26,138 bases of DNA from Spirogloea muscicola (lineage: Eukaryota; Streptophyta; Zygnematophyceae; Spirogloeales; Spirogloeaceae), in the NCBI GenBank assembly GCA_009602725.1, contig WELB01000012.1, forward strand, positions 134,775-160,912, in the 5' to 3' direction. The notes beneath the pieces were generated by a model. That model saw nothing but the letters and a program-made list of their open reading frames with translations. It made no database searches and had not been told where the DNA came from. Made by a program: the position numbers and the translations under genes. Within the stretch, counting starts at the first letter, position 1, and each line of letters begins with the position of its first letter. Below, piece after piece: positions 1 through 9,049 of the stretch.

Positions 1-350
1 CCACCCTCCTCCCTCACTTCCGATGCATGTATGGCTCGCCATCTGCATTGTTGTGGGGGGCAGGGAGTTCTTTGGCTGTTTTGCAGTCAAAGACGGGGAC
101 ACGGCAAGGTGATCCAATGGGAGGTTTTCTCTTCGCTCTGGCGCATCACCGTGCTTTGCGCAACACGGCGAGCGCTCACCCTGGCGTTCTCCTCCCGAGT
201 TACGCGGATGATACCACGCTCCTCGGCCCCCCAGTGGAGGTGCTGCAAGCTTTCGGCACGCTTCAGCACCAGCTCCAGCTTATTGGGCTTGGAGTCAATC
301 CGGCTAAGTGCTCCGCCTGGTCCCCTATTGGCATCCCTCTTTCCCTCTTC
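1..350 (+). pseudogene. LINE-type reverse transcriptase fragment (non-LTR retrotransposon)
   Basis: The frame that is open from base 3 encodes the core of a non-LTR retrotransposon reverse transcriptase. I can see the GTRQGDPMGG block (RT motif B, near base 85-130), the YADDTTLLGP catalytic block (motif C, bases about 199-230, with the two metal-binding aspartates), and a GLGVNPAKC block (motif D/E, near 288-312). The fragment is cut by the left edge of the window. On the right, similarity fades around base 340-350 into a low-complexity tail and a 24-bp tandem duplication, with a stop near 416, so the copy looks truncated and dead. Together with the C-terminal fragment at 1808-2250 on the same strand it may be one decayed element with other repeats inserted. 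The RT identity is firm; the element family is inferred. Confidence 0.85.
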
Positions 351-363
351 TCCTCGTTGCCTA

Positions 364-411
364 CATCTTGTCAGAGTTTTCATCCGTCATCTTGTCAAAG
401 TTTTCATCCGT
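364..411. repeat. Tandem duplication, 2 x 24 bp
   Basis: Two adjacent 24-bp units (364-387 and 388-411) differ at one base (G versus A at the 11th position). They sit at the decayed 3' edge of the reverse-transcriptase fragment and look like a local slippage duplication. Confidence 0.9.
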
Positions 412-689
412 CCTGACTGGAATTGAAGGGGTAGGTACAGGGAACCCAAGCCAAGCCGTCCGCATGCAAGCATGCATGTCTCATCCTAAGAGCCACACTC
501 CGCCAGCGCCGTGCCTGAAGGGCGTCAATCCTTGGCTTAGGCAGCACAGCAGCTAGTGAGCCTTCGCCAGACCCGTGGACGTCACGTGAAGTCATGGACA
601 CTCACGGACGACATCCGCGGGGTTGCTGCCAAAGCTACTGCAATTGGGTCTGTGATACAAGCTGAAGGCAAGGCGCCCCTGGCGCAAGC

Positions 690-817
690 ATGGCCCTTCA
701 GCTGCAACTTGAGCGGAGAGAAAATGAAGAGGCTAAGCATTGGATCAGTCTAGGAGAGCGCAATGTACCTGCAGACTTCAAGCTGCAGCTTCGAGAGGCC
801 AGACAAGAAACGAAGAG
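690..817 (+). other. Exon-like segment, charged helical peptide, unknown gene
   Basis: From an ATG at 690 a 42-codon stretch reads as a strongly charged, helix-forming peptide (it contains LERRENEEAKHW and, near its end, LREARQETKR). It stops exactly at a good splice donor: AG|GTAAGG, with the GT at 818-819. The in-frame TAA lies inside that donor, so the frame makes sense only if spliced. I find no convincing partner exon downstream and recognise no family. It could be a gene relic, a retrotransposon-derived piece or chance. I see no gene in 818-1125. Confidence 0.25.
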
Positions 818-1125
818 GTAAGGAAAGAGGAGGCAATGCTGTTGCTGAGGTCGGAGAGCGCTGTGATAGCTAACACGGCGCTACTAAGGATTGGTGATGA
901 GTGCATACTCATACACTTCTGAAACCTTGGATCGGGCCGCTTGTACGACGTTGAGTACTCCCGCCTCCATCCGTGCGTCCATGGACCTGTTCGGCGGCCA
1001 CAATGAAAGTGTTCTTTCTTCCTTCAGCGTCTTGTGCATCGGATCGACATGCGTCGCCGTGGTTGGGGCACACCACCGTACTTCAGGCACACCAGCGTAC
1101 TGCAGGCGTTGGTTGCATGCTGCAG

Positions 1126-1575
1126 ATGCGGCTCTTACTATGCCTGCAGCGCTTGCAGGCCCTGGCCTTCATCAGCATTCTGTGCACGCCATAAGGCAGG
1201 CCACTGGCTTTCGCAGCGGTGCTCCGGCTCCAAATTGATTAGCCTGTCCAACTTGTATGCGCTCACTGGGTACTAAGGCCTTCTCAAGCCGTCTGTCCAT
1301 TGCTCACTCGTGGGTACTGAGCTTCCATCTGCGGTCTTGTAGTGACTAGTTGTGTGGTTTTTCTTTTCGTTCCCCTTTGGCTCTTTGGACCTTGTCCATT
1401 CTTTTTCGGCTGGCCCTTCCCAGCCCCTATCTTCTATGGGAGAGCTCTTTCTTTGCCTTAGAACCTCTTAGCTTATGGAACTGCTGCGTAAAGCCCCGTT
1501 CGTTGCCTTTGCATAGCAGTGAATTGGCTCCTCTTGGCCTCCCTACCAATTATGAGCACCGCACGCCTTCTCTTG
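1126..1575 (+). mobile_element. LINE 3'-end copy (decayed C-terminus plus 3' tail)
   Basis: This is a 5'-truncated copy of the dispersed LINE tail, in the order seen elsewhere. Bases 1126-1210 resemble 8076-8160 at the DNA level (both encode MRLL....LQA/WQAF-like peptide, the expected end of the LINE ORF). Next come two CTCACT-(CG)-TGGGTACT blocks (1261-1275 and 1301-1320), the stem-loop at 1408-1425, and a block at about 1500-1575 whose reverse complement reads AAGGCGTGCGGTGC...GGGAGGCCAA, as also found near 7050, 7165, 8665, 8791 and 18320. No intact ORF remains. Confidence 0.65.
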
Positions 1576-1684
1576 TCTAAGGCCTTTGTTTCGTGTGGAC
1601 TCATTCTTTGCACTTCCTTGTTTATTTGTGATAACAGTGTGTGGCTCGATTAGGCAGTGTGTGGTATGCGACGAGCGAGAGCAG

Positions 1685-1807
1685 GGAAAGGGCTCGCCCA
1701 TTGAGGATAGGGGCTGGAAAAAGCCAGCCTAAAAAAGAATGAACAAAGGACGAGAAGGGGCCAGGGGAAGCACTAACAAGCACAAGAAGAAACTAAGCAG
1801 CTACGAG
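1685..1807 (-). mobile_element. LINE 3' tail fragment with stem-loop
   Basis: About 120 bp are nearly identical to 12003-12127. The segment holds the hairpin at 1712-1729 (GGCTGG/CCAGCC arms) and reads as a LINE tail on the minus strand. It ends at about 1807, exactly where the oppositely oriented LINE coding fragment begins, so two insertions appear to abut here. Confidence 0.7.
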
Positions 1808-2389
1808 CTTCGGCGGCGCGCGCATCGTTGCTGATGTGGTCACCACTGATGTGGTCGACCGCTCCAATCCGGGGCTTTCTGCCTCGCGAGCGGGCCATGC
1901 TGCGGCGAAAGCCGCTCGCTGCAAGGCGGCCAAACACGCTGATTACCCGGCTGGGGACGAGATCGTACCCCTGGCCGTGGATGTACACGGGGCTCTCGAG
2001 TCCCAGTGGCTCGACTTGCGAGGCGCGCTGTGTCCCGCAGGCGAGGTGAGCCGGCTGACTTCAACGCCGCTGGCTCATGGGCCCAAGTTTACCGCAAGCG
2101 GTTGTCAGTCTCCCTTTAGCGGTCCATGGCACACGCCTTGCATCTGCGTGCTGGCCGGGCTCTCGCTGCAGCCTCTGGCTTTCGCCAGGGGGATTGTTTT
2201 CCGGCAGCTAGTCTGTCGGATTTGAGGCTCCTCACTCGTAGCTACTGAGTGGTCCATCCTCCAACCGTTCTGCCATAGCGCTTAGGCCCCTCCGTCATTT
2301 GGCCCCTTCAAACCTTTGTCAGTTCTTTTCGGGCTGGCTTTTCACAGCCCTTGGCCCTATTGGGAGAGCCACTTCTTCTGCTACGAAGC
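1808..2389 (+). mobile_element. LINE 3' end: ORF2 C-terminal remnant plus 3' tail
   Basis: Bases about 1810-2050 encode a peptide like the tail of algal LINE ORF2 proteins: an Ala/Lys-rich helix (AAAKAARCKAAKHADYP) followed by EIVPLAVDVHGAL. The frame then shifts: at 2170-2247 another frame encodes SGFRQGD..PAASLSDLRLLTRSY and a stop, also found on the minus strand at 3050-2950. The untranslated tail follows with a CTCACTCGT..CTACT block (2231-2247), GGTCCATCCTCC, TTCTGCCATAG, the stem-loop at 2332-2349 and GGGAGAGCCACTTCTTCT. The frame change and loss of the upstream ORF make it a pseudogene. The LINE assignment of the C-terminus rests on recognition rather than a search. Confidence 0.65.
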
Positions 2390-2468
2390 ACTCAGTAACC
2401 CCTGCTAAGCAGCCTCAGGTCAGAAATACTGGGTTCCTGGAAGCGGGTCCCCTGGTCAGAGCCAGAGG
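2390..2468 (+). repeat. Dispersed repeat, copy 1 of 2
   Basis: About 79 bp beginning ACTCAGTAACCCCTGC are closely repeated at 12133-12211, including AAGCAGCCTCAGGTCAG and GGGTCCCCTGG. In both places the block directly follows a LINE tail fragment, so it may be target-flanking or a further tail module. Confidence 0.8.
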
Positions 2469-2700
2469 GCGCATGCAAGCCGGAGGCAGCTGCAGGAAAA
2501 GCTGGAGGAGGCTGCTAGCTACTCCTACTTCTGGGCTGGCCTCTCACAGACATTGCCTTACATTGAAAGACCTGTTCCCGAGCCCCCTTGTAAACCTTGT
2601 TTACCAGTTTGTAAACCTTCTGCATTTGGGAGATTTGCTTGCCTCTAGGGAAGGCCTCGCACATCCAGCGCCCCCTCAGAGAAGTAGTCCATTCCCATTA

Positions 2701-2795
2701 GGGATAGTTTTTCCGGCAGCTAGTCTGTCGGATGTGAGGCTCCTCACTCGTAACTACTGCGTGGTCCATCCTCCCCCGTTCTGCCATAGCCTCTT
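2701..2795 (+). mobile_element. LINE 3' tail fragment (left arm of an inverted pair)
   Basis: This 95-bp block is nearly identical to the reverse complement of 2909-3002 and similar to 2195-2284. It carries GGATAGTTTTTCCGGCAGC, the CTCACTCGTAACTACT block (2744-2757) and TTCTGCCATAG. Bases 2469-2700 between this and the previous repeat show no gene; an open frame running through the region is only a by-product of the repeats. Confidence 0.8.
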
Positions 2796-3050
2796 CAGAA
2801 GAAGTGGCTCTCCCAATGGGGGCAAGGGCTGTGAGAAGCCAGCCCGAAAAGAATTGACAAGGTTCGAAGGGGCCAAACTACGAGCTAAGCAGCGACTGCG
2901 GGGCCTTGAGAGGCTATGGCAGAACGGGGGAGGATGGACCACTTAGTAGTTACGAGTGAGGAGCCTCACATCCGACAGACTAGCTGCCGGTAAACTATCC
3001 CCCTGACGAAAGCCGGAGGCCGCAGCGAGAGCACGGCCAGNCGGCACTGA
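2796..3050 (-). mobile_element. LINE 3' end in inverted orientation (right arm)
   Basis: Read on the minus strand from about 3050 down to 2796 this matches 2150-2385 block by block: the C-terminal peptide SGFRQGD..PAASLSDVRLLTRNY with its stop, the CTCACTCGT block, GGTCCATCCTCCCCCG, TTGGCCCCTTCGAA, the stem-loop at 2827-2844, and GGGAGAGCCACTTCTTCT. The copy ends within about 90 bp of the TOM9 start codon. One undetermined base lies at 3041. Confidence 0.75.
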
Positions 3051-3077
3051 CGGCCTTGACCAGGGCACCCCGTGACC

Positions 3078-3108
<31 letters not shown>

Positions 3109-3110
3109 AG
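3078..3110. repeat. (CGG)n microsatellite upstream of TOM9
   Basis: A run of GGC/CGG triplets just 5' of the TOM9 start codon, typical of the GC-rich 5' ends of genes in this window. It is probably 5' UTR. Confidence 0.8.
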
Positions 3111-3140
3111 GCCGCTGCGGCCGAGGGCCCGCCGAAGTCC

Positions 3141-3829
3141 ATGGTGGCCCTGGCGGACGACTCGGTGGCAGCCGAACCCGGGCCCTGGCAGCGCCTGCAG
3201 GACTCGCCGACGTACCAGGCGTCCGCACGCGCCGCTGCCGGAGCCCTGACCTTCTCCAAGAAGGTGAGCGCGGAGGACCGTTGCCGCGGACGCCTCGCTG
3301 CGCAAAGTGATTGCAGGAGCTCCATCGGACAGGTCGGAGCTTTCAGGGGGGGCATCGTGGCCAAGGGAGCCACCAAGGCCGGTGATGGTAGCGGCATTGC
3401 CGGGCGCCATTAGCTCAACCACGGCGCTCGTCGTTTTGTCTTGCGGGCGGTCGAGCTGCAGAGCCCAAGCGGGCCTGCCTCTCACTGTCGTCAAGGGAGG
3501 CCGCAGTGCTACGAGCTGGAGTTCAGGGCTTAATCGATCGGCTCACCAGTGACCGTAGCATTGTTGGGCACGACTCACAATTGTCTCTGAGGTTTCCTTT
3601 GAAGGTCATACTTTTGGTGCTGCACCTACTCAACGACTTCCCGTACTCCCTTGCGCAGGTGCTGTGGAGCACAGGGAAGGCGGCCTGGATCGCAGGCACG
3701 ACCTTCCTGGTCCTCGTCGTGCCGCTCATCATCGAGATGGACCGCGAGCAGCAGATGCTGGACATGGAGAGTCAGCAGGCTGGCCTGCTGGGAGCTTCCC
3801 CTGCCCCAGGCCTGCCACTTGCCAAGTGA
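3141..3829 (+). CDS. TOM9: Mitochondrial import receptor subunit TOM9/TOM22
   Basis: Two exons, 3141-3263 and 3659-3829, joined in phase 0 (AAG|GTGAGC donor, TTGCGCAG acceptor), give 97 residues, the size of plant TOM9. The second exon carries the family signature: [20 protein letters not shown] (a single membrane-spanning helix, residues about 45-64) followed by EMDREQQ and a short, Leu/Gly-rich tail ending at TGA 3827-3829. In plants this tail-anchored outer-membrane protein is the short form of fungal Tom22; it organises the TOM pore and its docking sites. The cytosolic part (residues 1-44) has a few acidic residues near its start, far fewer than fungal Tom22. I chose the ATG at 3141 (GTCCATGG); the frame stays open upstream through a Gly-rich (CGG)n run, but without another ATG. 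A LINE remnant lies just upstream. Confidence 0.93.
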
Positions 3830-4684
3830 TGCGCGACGGCTGTGCCTGCTGGGGCCAGCGTGGGACTCAGACATACTCTGGTGGCCACCTGCCTGGCTTG
3901 ACATAGTGCCTGCTGCAATGGTCTGGTTAGTTTGAGGAGCGCTTTTGCAGGCGCCTTCTGTCACAATCGCAAAGCAAGCAAGTCAGCATGGCTTGGCATT
4001 CACTTGGGGGTTACTCTGAAGCACATCACGTTCAAGTGAGTCCCCCTCAAAATGGACGGGTCTCTAGAAAGGGCCTGGTCATCATGTTTGTTACTGTCTG
4101 CAGACATACTGCCAGCTCTTAAGCCTCTCCTACAATGGTCTGCTGATTCTGTGCACAGCTGCGGCTACTGACTACATGGATCGATGCGCACTTGCCATGC
4201 CAGCCCTACAGGACTGTACAAGTCTAAACAAAACATAAGGTATCAGGAACTGCGAAGTTGTGACACAAGTCACCTTCCAAGAAGACAACCATCTGCATTT
4301 GATATATCTCTGATTGACGAGTGCAAGTCACTGAAGGCAAAGCTATTGTGGGCCTTCAGAATTTCTTGCCTTGCATGCTTGCATTCCAATACATATTCAC
4401 AGTGCAACTTACAAAGGCAGTAGTCATGCGCAGCAAAATGCGCATGCTCGTCATCCACATTCGGCTACTTAGCCGCCAGCCTTCATCAAGCACTGGACAC
4501 ATTCCTATGCCTACTCATGTGAAAGCCTGGGGCTGGCCACTGGCGTGTGTGGTTCAACTGCTCTGCAACTCTGAGGACATGCCAGGGGACTGCTTGGGCT
4601 GGAACTGAGAGGATATGACTTTGGGAGGGCGTCGACTTTAAGTCACTGACGTAGTCGAAGGGGTGCCATAACAAGTTGCCGTCG
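3830..4684. other. Convergent 3' flank between TOM9 and the MAPKK gene
   Basis: I see no coding region here; the short open frames are unrelated to each other and to splice signals. It should hold the 3' UTRs of both convergent genes. On the minus strand a TGTAA motif (plus-strand TTACA, 4409-4413), the usual green-algal polyadenylation signal, lies about 270 nt after the MAPKK stop. I see no TGTAA on the plus strand for TOM9. Confidence 0.5.
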
Positions 4685-6654
4685 CTATGTATTGGGTGGC
4701 AGAAGGCGAGAGAGGTCAGCAGACTGTCCCTGGAACTTGAAAAGCCAAGGGTGCTTCAACAACCTCGCAGCTGTGGGCCTCATTGAGAAATCCTTTTGTA
4801 GGCAGGCATTGATGAAGGAGACGAATTCATGTGAAGAGTCAGGCGGAGCTTGTGGAGGATCGTTCATGACAATTGCTGAATAGAGGCCCATCCAATCATT
4901 CTGCTGGCCTGGTATTGCATATGGAAACCTCCCTTGCAAGCACTCCAACAATGTAAGCCCTGCCAAGACAGCGCCAGCAAGGAGATGGCTGCTTAGAGAT
5001 AAGTGATGCAATCAGACACCAGTGGAGAATCTGAAGCCTTGGTGACATCTGCAATGCTTGCATATGAAACCCACGGGCCGCAGCGTAGAGGAGCAGCTTA
5101 CCGAGGCTCCAGATGTCAGAAGCATAACCATTGTACTTTCCGGAAGTGATTTCCGGATTGATACGTTCCGGTGCCATGTAAGCAGAAGTTCCAACATATG
5201 AGTTGCATTGTGCGAGCGTGTTTTCCAGCATTGAGCTCACTCCAAAGTCTGCAATCTTGACTTCCTGCCTGCAATGTGCAGCAGGCATAAGGGCAGTCAC
5301 GCACGTGTCCTTCAACTAGTGGGTTCCTACATAATTGTAGCAGAGCAACAAGGTTGACTACCCACGACCTGGCTCTAACATGTCTGACAAAATAGTAGCA
5401 GTAGCATGCTTACCTGCGGTTAATGAGAAGGTTGGATGGCTTAATATCGCGGTGCACAATGTGATTTGTGTGGAGGTATATGAGCCCCAACAGCACTTGC
5501 TTCGTGACTTCCACCAAATATGGCTCTGGTATTTGGCCGTAAAGCTTCATCACATCTGATAGAGTGCCCCCGTCCATGTACTGTAGAACGTGAACAGAAA
5601 GGACACCATTAGCTTTATGTTGTATTGGTGATGCTATTAACTTTCTACTCTATCTGTGACTTATGCTGCGCCTGCATAGACAACCCAGGAATAAAGGCTT
5701 GGGTGTAGCACACTTATATCTGCAACAGAAGGTTGTCTGCATGGCTTGTCTTTGATAACCACTTAGTGCAATGCTTGCCTCCCACGCAACGTAACCTCTT
5801 GAGGCAAGTTACGGGTTTGACAGCTGTACCTCCAGCACAAAGGAGATCTGGCCTCCGACATCAAAAACATTGTAGCACTGCACAATCTGTTGGCAGCGAG
5901 ACCGCTGCAGGATCTGCATCTCCTGCACAATCTGTTGCCGAACTGCATCGTCGTGCTTGTTTGCAATCACCTTCAACGCATAGACCTGTCACCATAGCTT
6001 CGCACTAGTGCTCATTCAGAGAAACGCACAGCTCCAAGCGAAGCATATCGCATGAGGAGATACACTGCCAGATGAAGGATGCAAGCAAGCCATCAAGTCT
6101 TTAACCGTCCAACAAGTTGCAGCGATACTGCAGTGTCAGCACAGGCACTGCCCAGCCTGTATCTCCAAAAAGGACGCTCAGCGACTCTCCTGCAGGTACC
6201 TGTGCATATCTCTGCTGCTACTGCTGGACAGGTGCTGGAAAGGAGAGCTTCTAGTGGTGCCGCTGCTGACCTTATTGGTGAGTCTATGGCGAACTTTATA
6301 AACTCGGCCTCCAGCTCCCTGCCCCAGGACACCCAGCTTCTCCAGCTCGTCCAGCTGGACCTTGTTCACCCTTTCCGTCGTCAAGGCGGCTGGCTCTGGC
6401 ACGTGGCAATTCACCCAAGAGCCACTGACAGGCGGCAGCGGCTGCCTGTACCCTGCGTGGCCGTTGCCCGGAGGAGCCTGGGGAAGCGGCAGCGGCTGGG
6501 GAATGGGCAGCGGCAGCGGCCGCGGCACCCCCGCCGGCAGCGGAAGCGGCACAGGCAAGGGGACGGCCTTGGGCGCGTGCGCGGGCAGGGCGTCCCGCTG
6601 CGGCACGTCGAGCCTCAGCCCGGGGCCCTTGCGCGCGCGGTCGCGAGCCGCCAT
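4685..6654 (-). CDS. MAP kinase kinase (MAPKK, dual-specificity kinase)
   Basis: Five exons on the minus strand: 6654-6271, 5985-5830, 5580-5414, 5268-5102, 4959-4685. Phases agree and give 382 residues. The kinase domain is complete: Gly-loop GQGAGGRV (111-118), catalytic lysine in YALKVI (K133), [10 protein letters not shown] (223-232), DFGVSS (243-248), activation loop T253-x5-S259 with the plant-type MAPKK S/T-x5-S/T spacing, [12 protein letters not shown] (261-272), SDIWSLG and [16 protein letters not shown] near the end. It should phosphorylate a MAP kinase on Thr and Tyr. The N-terminus has a [10 protein letters not shown] stretch (residues 6-15) fitting a MAPK docking motif, then a Pro-Leu-rich segment (28-62). 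The start is the first ATG in frame (CCATGG on the complement). The intron-1 donor is GTCAGC, weaker than the others. The plant subgroup cannot be told by eye. Confidence 0.92.
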
Positions 6655-7020
6655 GGCCGCCACAGCTACCGGGCCGACGGCCTCATCGAGACGGAGGAGG
6701 AGCGCTCTGCCCGTCAGGCAGGGCGCCGAGCGAGGACCCTCAGCAGGGTGCGACGCGCTGGCTCGTCCAGAGACGGGACTGGCGCTGCCCGGGGACGAGG
6801 GGCCGTCATGGCCGGCACGGCGGGCTGGCCCGGAGGGCGGCGCCGGAGCGCGGCGACGCTACTCCGCGGGGCGGCGCCATGGCGGGCAGGCGAGTAGGGC
6901 AGGGGGGGGCTCCACGTCCCTCGGCGGCGCCTCACGCAGCCGGGCCCCTCGCACAGCCAGGCGCGGCGGCGGCGGCAGCGGCAACCGCGGCGGCGGCGGA
7001 GGAGGCGAGTACTGATCGGC
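6655..7020. repeat. GC-rich leader with CGG repeats upstream of the MAPKK
   Basis: This is the 5' flank of the MAPKK. It is very GC-rich with a (GGC)n stretch around 6962-7008. Long open frames cross it on both strands but only because of base composition. It probably contains the promoter and 5' UTR; I cannot point to a specific element. Confidence 0.5.
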
Positions 7021-7049
7021 CTAGTAGACGTCCCGACGAGGCAACGGGA

Positions 7050-7328
7050 TAAGAGTGGAGTGCGGTGCGCGTGGAATGAAAGGGAGGCAAGATTAAGCCA
7101 GTAGACTGTTCAGGCAAGCAAAGGCTAATCAGTGCACAGATTGGTGTGATGTAAGAAAGGGGGGGAAGGCGAGCGGTGCACATTGAATGAAAAGGAGGCC
7201 ACTACACTGTTCTAGCGAATGGAGGAGCAACGAAGTGGGGCTACATAAAACGGAGGGGGCTAAGGTAACAGGTGTGTATGCAGGCTGAAACGCAGGCAGG
7301 GTCGTCAGTACGCACGAGTGAGCACATA
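7050..7328 (-). mobile_element. LINE 3' tail remnants (two duplicated blocks plus ACGAGTGAGC block)
   Basis: Two diverged units (about 7050-7115 and 7165-7240) share GGTGC..GTGGAATGAAAGGGAGGC-like sequence and CACTGTT with blocks near 1500, 8665, 8791 and 18320. They are followed by GTAACAG and then CAGTACGCACGAGTGAGCACAT (7306-7328), the reverse complement of the CTCACTCGT block of other LINE tails. The same order is seen at 18320-18501. Confidence 0.55.
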
Positions 7329-7377
7329 AGGGGGTGTGCCCGGCCTGTGCGCCTGTACGCCTCGCCCACCGTCGTTT

Positions 7378-7424
7378 CGCTCTTCTGCACTGGCCTTCGT
7401 CCGTCACCAGATGGCAGAAGAGCG
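7378..7424. repeat. Perfect 11-bp inverted repeat (25-nt spacer)
   Basis: CGCTCTTCTGC at 7378-7388 is repeated in reverse complement at 7414-7424. The spacer reads ACTGGCCTTCGTCCGTCACCAGATG-like sequence with no coding sense. It could fold as a hairpin or be the inverted ends of a tiny insertion. Confidence 0.75.
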
Positions 7425-7498
7425 CTTGGCAGAGCACTATTTGTTCATCTCCCTCTAGGGCTTCGCCTGGTGTGATCCAATCAATTGGTTGCACTTAC

Positions 7499-7575
7499 TT
7501 TGCCTCTTTTTCTGCATCAAGAATGTACTTGGCCTGCCTCTCTTTCAGGACATTCGCAGCACGTGCCTTCTCGTT
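7499..7575 (-). other. Exon-like segment, coiled-coil peptide, unknown gene
   Basis: On the minus strand a 77-nt stretch lies between an acceptor (CCTGCAG, exon from 7575) and a strong donor (GTAAGTGC, GT at 7498-7497). It encodes a helical, charged peptide (NEKARAANVLKERQAKYI then LDAEKEAK) with no stop. The composition is exon-like and unlike the repeats around it. I could not find matching exons on either side, so it may be an isolated relic of a gene or of a gene fragment carried by a mobile element. Confidence 0.3.
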
Positions 7576-7902
7576 CTGCAGGATGGCGTGGACAGTGCAT
7601 TTTTAGCTCGGCTTGGCCCCTTTCAATCCATGCGTACCGCGAGCGCGTTCTCTGTTTCCTTCTTCTCCCCTCCGGCCGCGCGATTGGGGACCCGTCTGGC
7701 CGCGGCGTGGAGGGGGCTCTGCGGTTGAGCACCTGCCTAGCGCCCCGAGCGCGCTCAAGACCAGGAGGAGCCGGCACTCAAATCAAGGCGCGGTTGCCCC
7801 AACGCTCAGGTCACGAGCAAGCCACCAGGGGCGAAGTCGTTGTTCACAATGTTGCCCTTTCCTTCACCTTCGGCCAAGGCTAACCAAGTAAGCTTGTCTG
7901 CA

Positions 7903-8830
7903 CGTGCTCACTCGTGGTTACTAAAGTCCGGCTGCAGCTGGCTTTCGCGCAGTTGCCTGACCCCATGGGCAGAAGGCTTCGCTTCGTGAAGCCCCGTGCA
8001 TTGCTTTCCGGTCAGTACCAGCTGAGCCGATGTAAGATGGTCCATCAGGTTTTGGGCCCCGCCCTGCGTCGTGCGATGCGGCTCTTGATGAGCCTGCACC
8101 GCTGGCAGGCCTTCAACTTCACCAGCTGGCTGGGCGGGCCCTGAGCAAGGCCACCAGCTTCCTTAGCAATGCCCAATTCGTAGCTGCGTGGTTTTGCAAT
8201 TTCCAGCCCATTAAAAGGGATTCTAGTTCTTTTGGGCTGGCCTTCACAGACACCGACCCAATCTGATGGAACTTTCAATCCGGCTCTGCAAGCTAGCAAG
8301 TTCACATAGGCTGGCCTTTCACAGCCATCAGACGAACATATTGAACATGTTCTGACATGTTTGACCTGCATGTGCTCAATCATGGATACTCAATCAGCCC
8401 CCTCCCCAGCGCTTTCGCCCTGCTCCAGCCCCTGCTTCCTCTGCCCCTCGTATACTAATGCTTTGCTAGCCCCATCTTTTGCACTCTTTGCTCTTTCCGT
8501 ACTTAGTTCACTGGCTCGACTTTGGCTTTCCTTTCGGATCAGTGTGTCAGATTGTATTGCCGATTCTTGGGTACTAGAGTTTCCTTCTAGTTGTGTTCTT
8601 CGTTTCTTTTTTCTTTTTGTCCTTCCAGATCATCTTCCTTCCAAGTCTTTCTATTTTCTTTTTACGAACAGTGTACTGGCTTGCTTTGGCGTTCCTTTCA
8701 TGTATGCGCACCGCACGCCCTCTCTTTAATCAATTTACGCGCACCCCTTAAGTTCTCCCCCCTTGGCTTGAATGGCCACCCTTCCATTTCATGCGCACAC
8801 CGCGCCTTCTCCCTTGAGCGCAACCAGTGG
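7903..8830 (+). mobile_element. Cluster of LINE 3' ends
   Basis: The blocks of the LINE tail recur here in mixed succession. There is a CTCACTCGTGGTTACT block (7908-7922); a coding remnant (8037-8143, peptide like ALRRAMRLLMSLHRWQAF) homologous to 1126-1177; a degenerate hairpin near 8235-8250; a full hairpin (8309-8326); another TGCTCAAT-type block (8367-8391); and two copies of the CGCACCGCACGCC...TC block (about 8690-8727 and 8787-8815). A T-rich stretch lies at 8590-8660. At least two overlapping truncated copies are needed to explain the order. A similar block also occurs at about 7611-7655. There is no intact ORF. Confidence 0.55.
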
Positions 8831-9049
8831 AACTTCGCTTTTCTTCCCCCCGGCGTGCTATTGACGAACTACTTCCATACTCAGCGACCTTCACTGACAT
8901 TTTGACCCCCACTTTATTTGTTCGGCGACCGGCGGCAGCCCCCAGCGGGCTGGCATGAACGGAGTGTGTGTTTAGTGATGGAAGGCCTCAGTGGCCAAGT
9001 ACACTGGCAAGCACATTGACAGATGTGCATCACCTGCTGCTAAGCTGTG

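Noticed and set aside
2861-2873. GGTTCGAAGG resembling a tRNA T-arm or SINE B box
   Set aside because: No cloverleaf or A box at the right distance, and the other copies of the repeat lack the motif.
2299-2946. A 215-codon open frame on the plus strand
   Set aside because: It runs through two or more LINE tail fragments in opposite orientations; its start and end peptides are mirror images caused by the inverted repeat.
2701-3003. Terminal inverted repeats of a MITE or DNA transposon
   Set aside because: The arms also occur singly (2195-2284) and belong to longer blocks that include LINE-like coding ends, so two opposed LINE tails explain the structure better.
3056-3413. Open frames extending upstream of the TOM9 start and into its first intron
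   Set aside because: The upstream part has no ATG in frame, and past 3263 the consensus GTGAGC donor is used, since the TOM9 signature continues only at 3659.
6679-7015. Long GC-rich open frames upstream of the MAPKK
   Set aside because: Low-complexity Arg/Gly/Ala composition, overlapping in several frames, no splice context or family resemblance.
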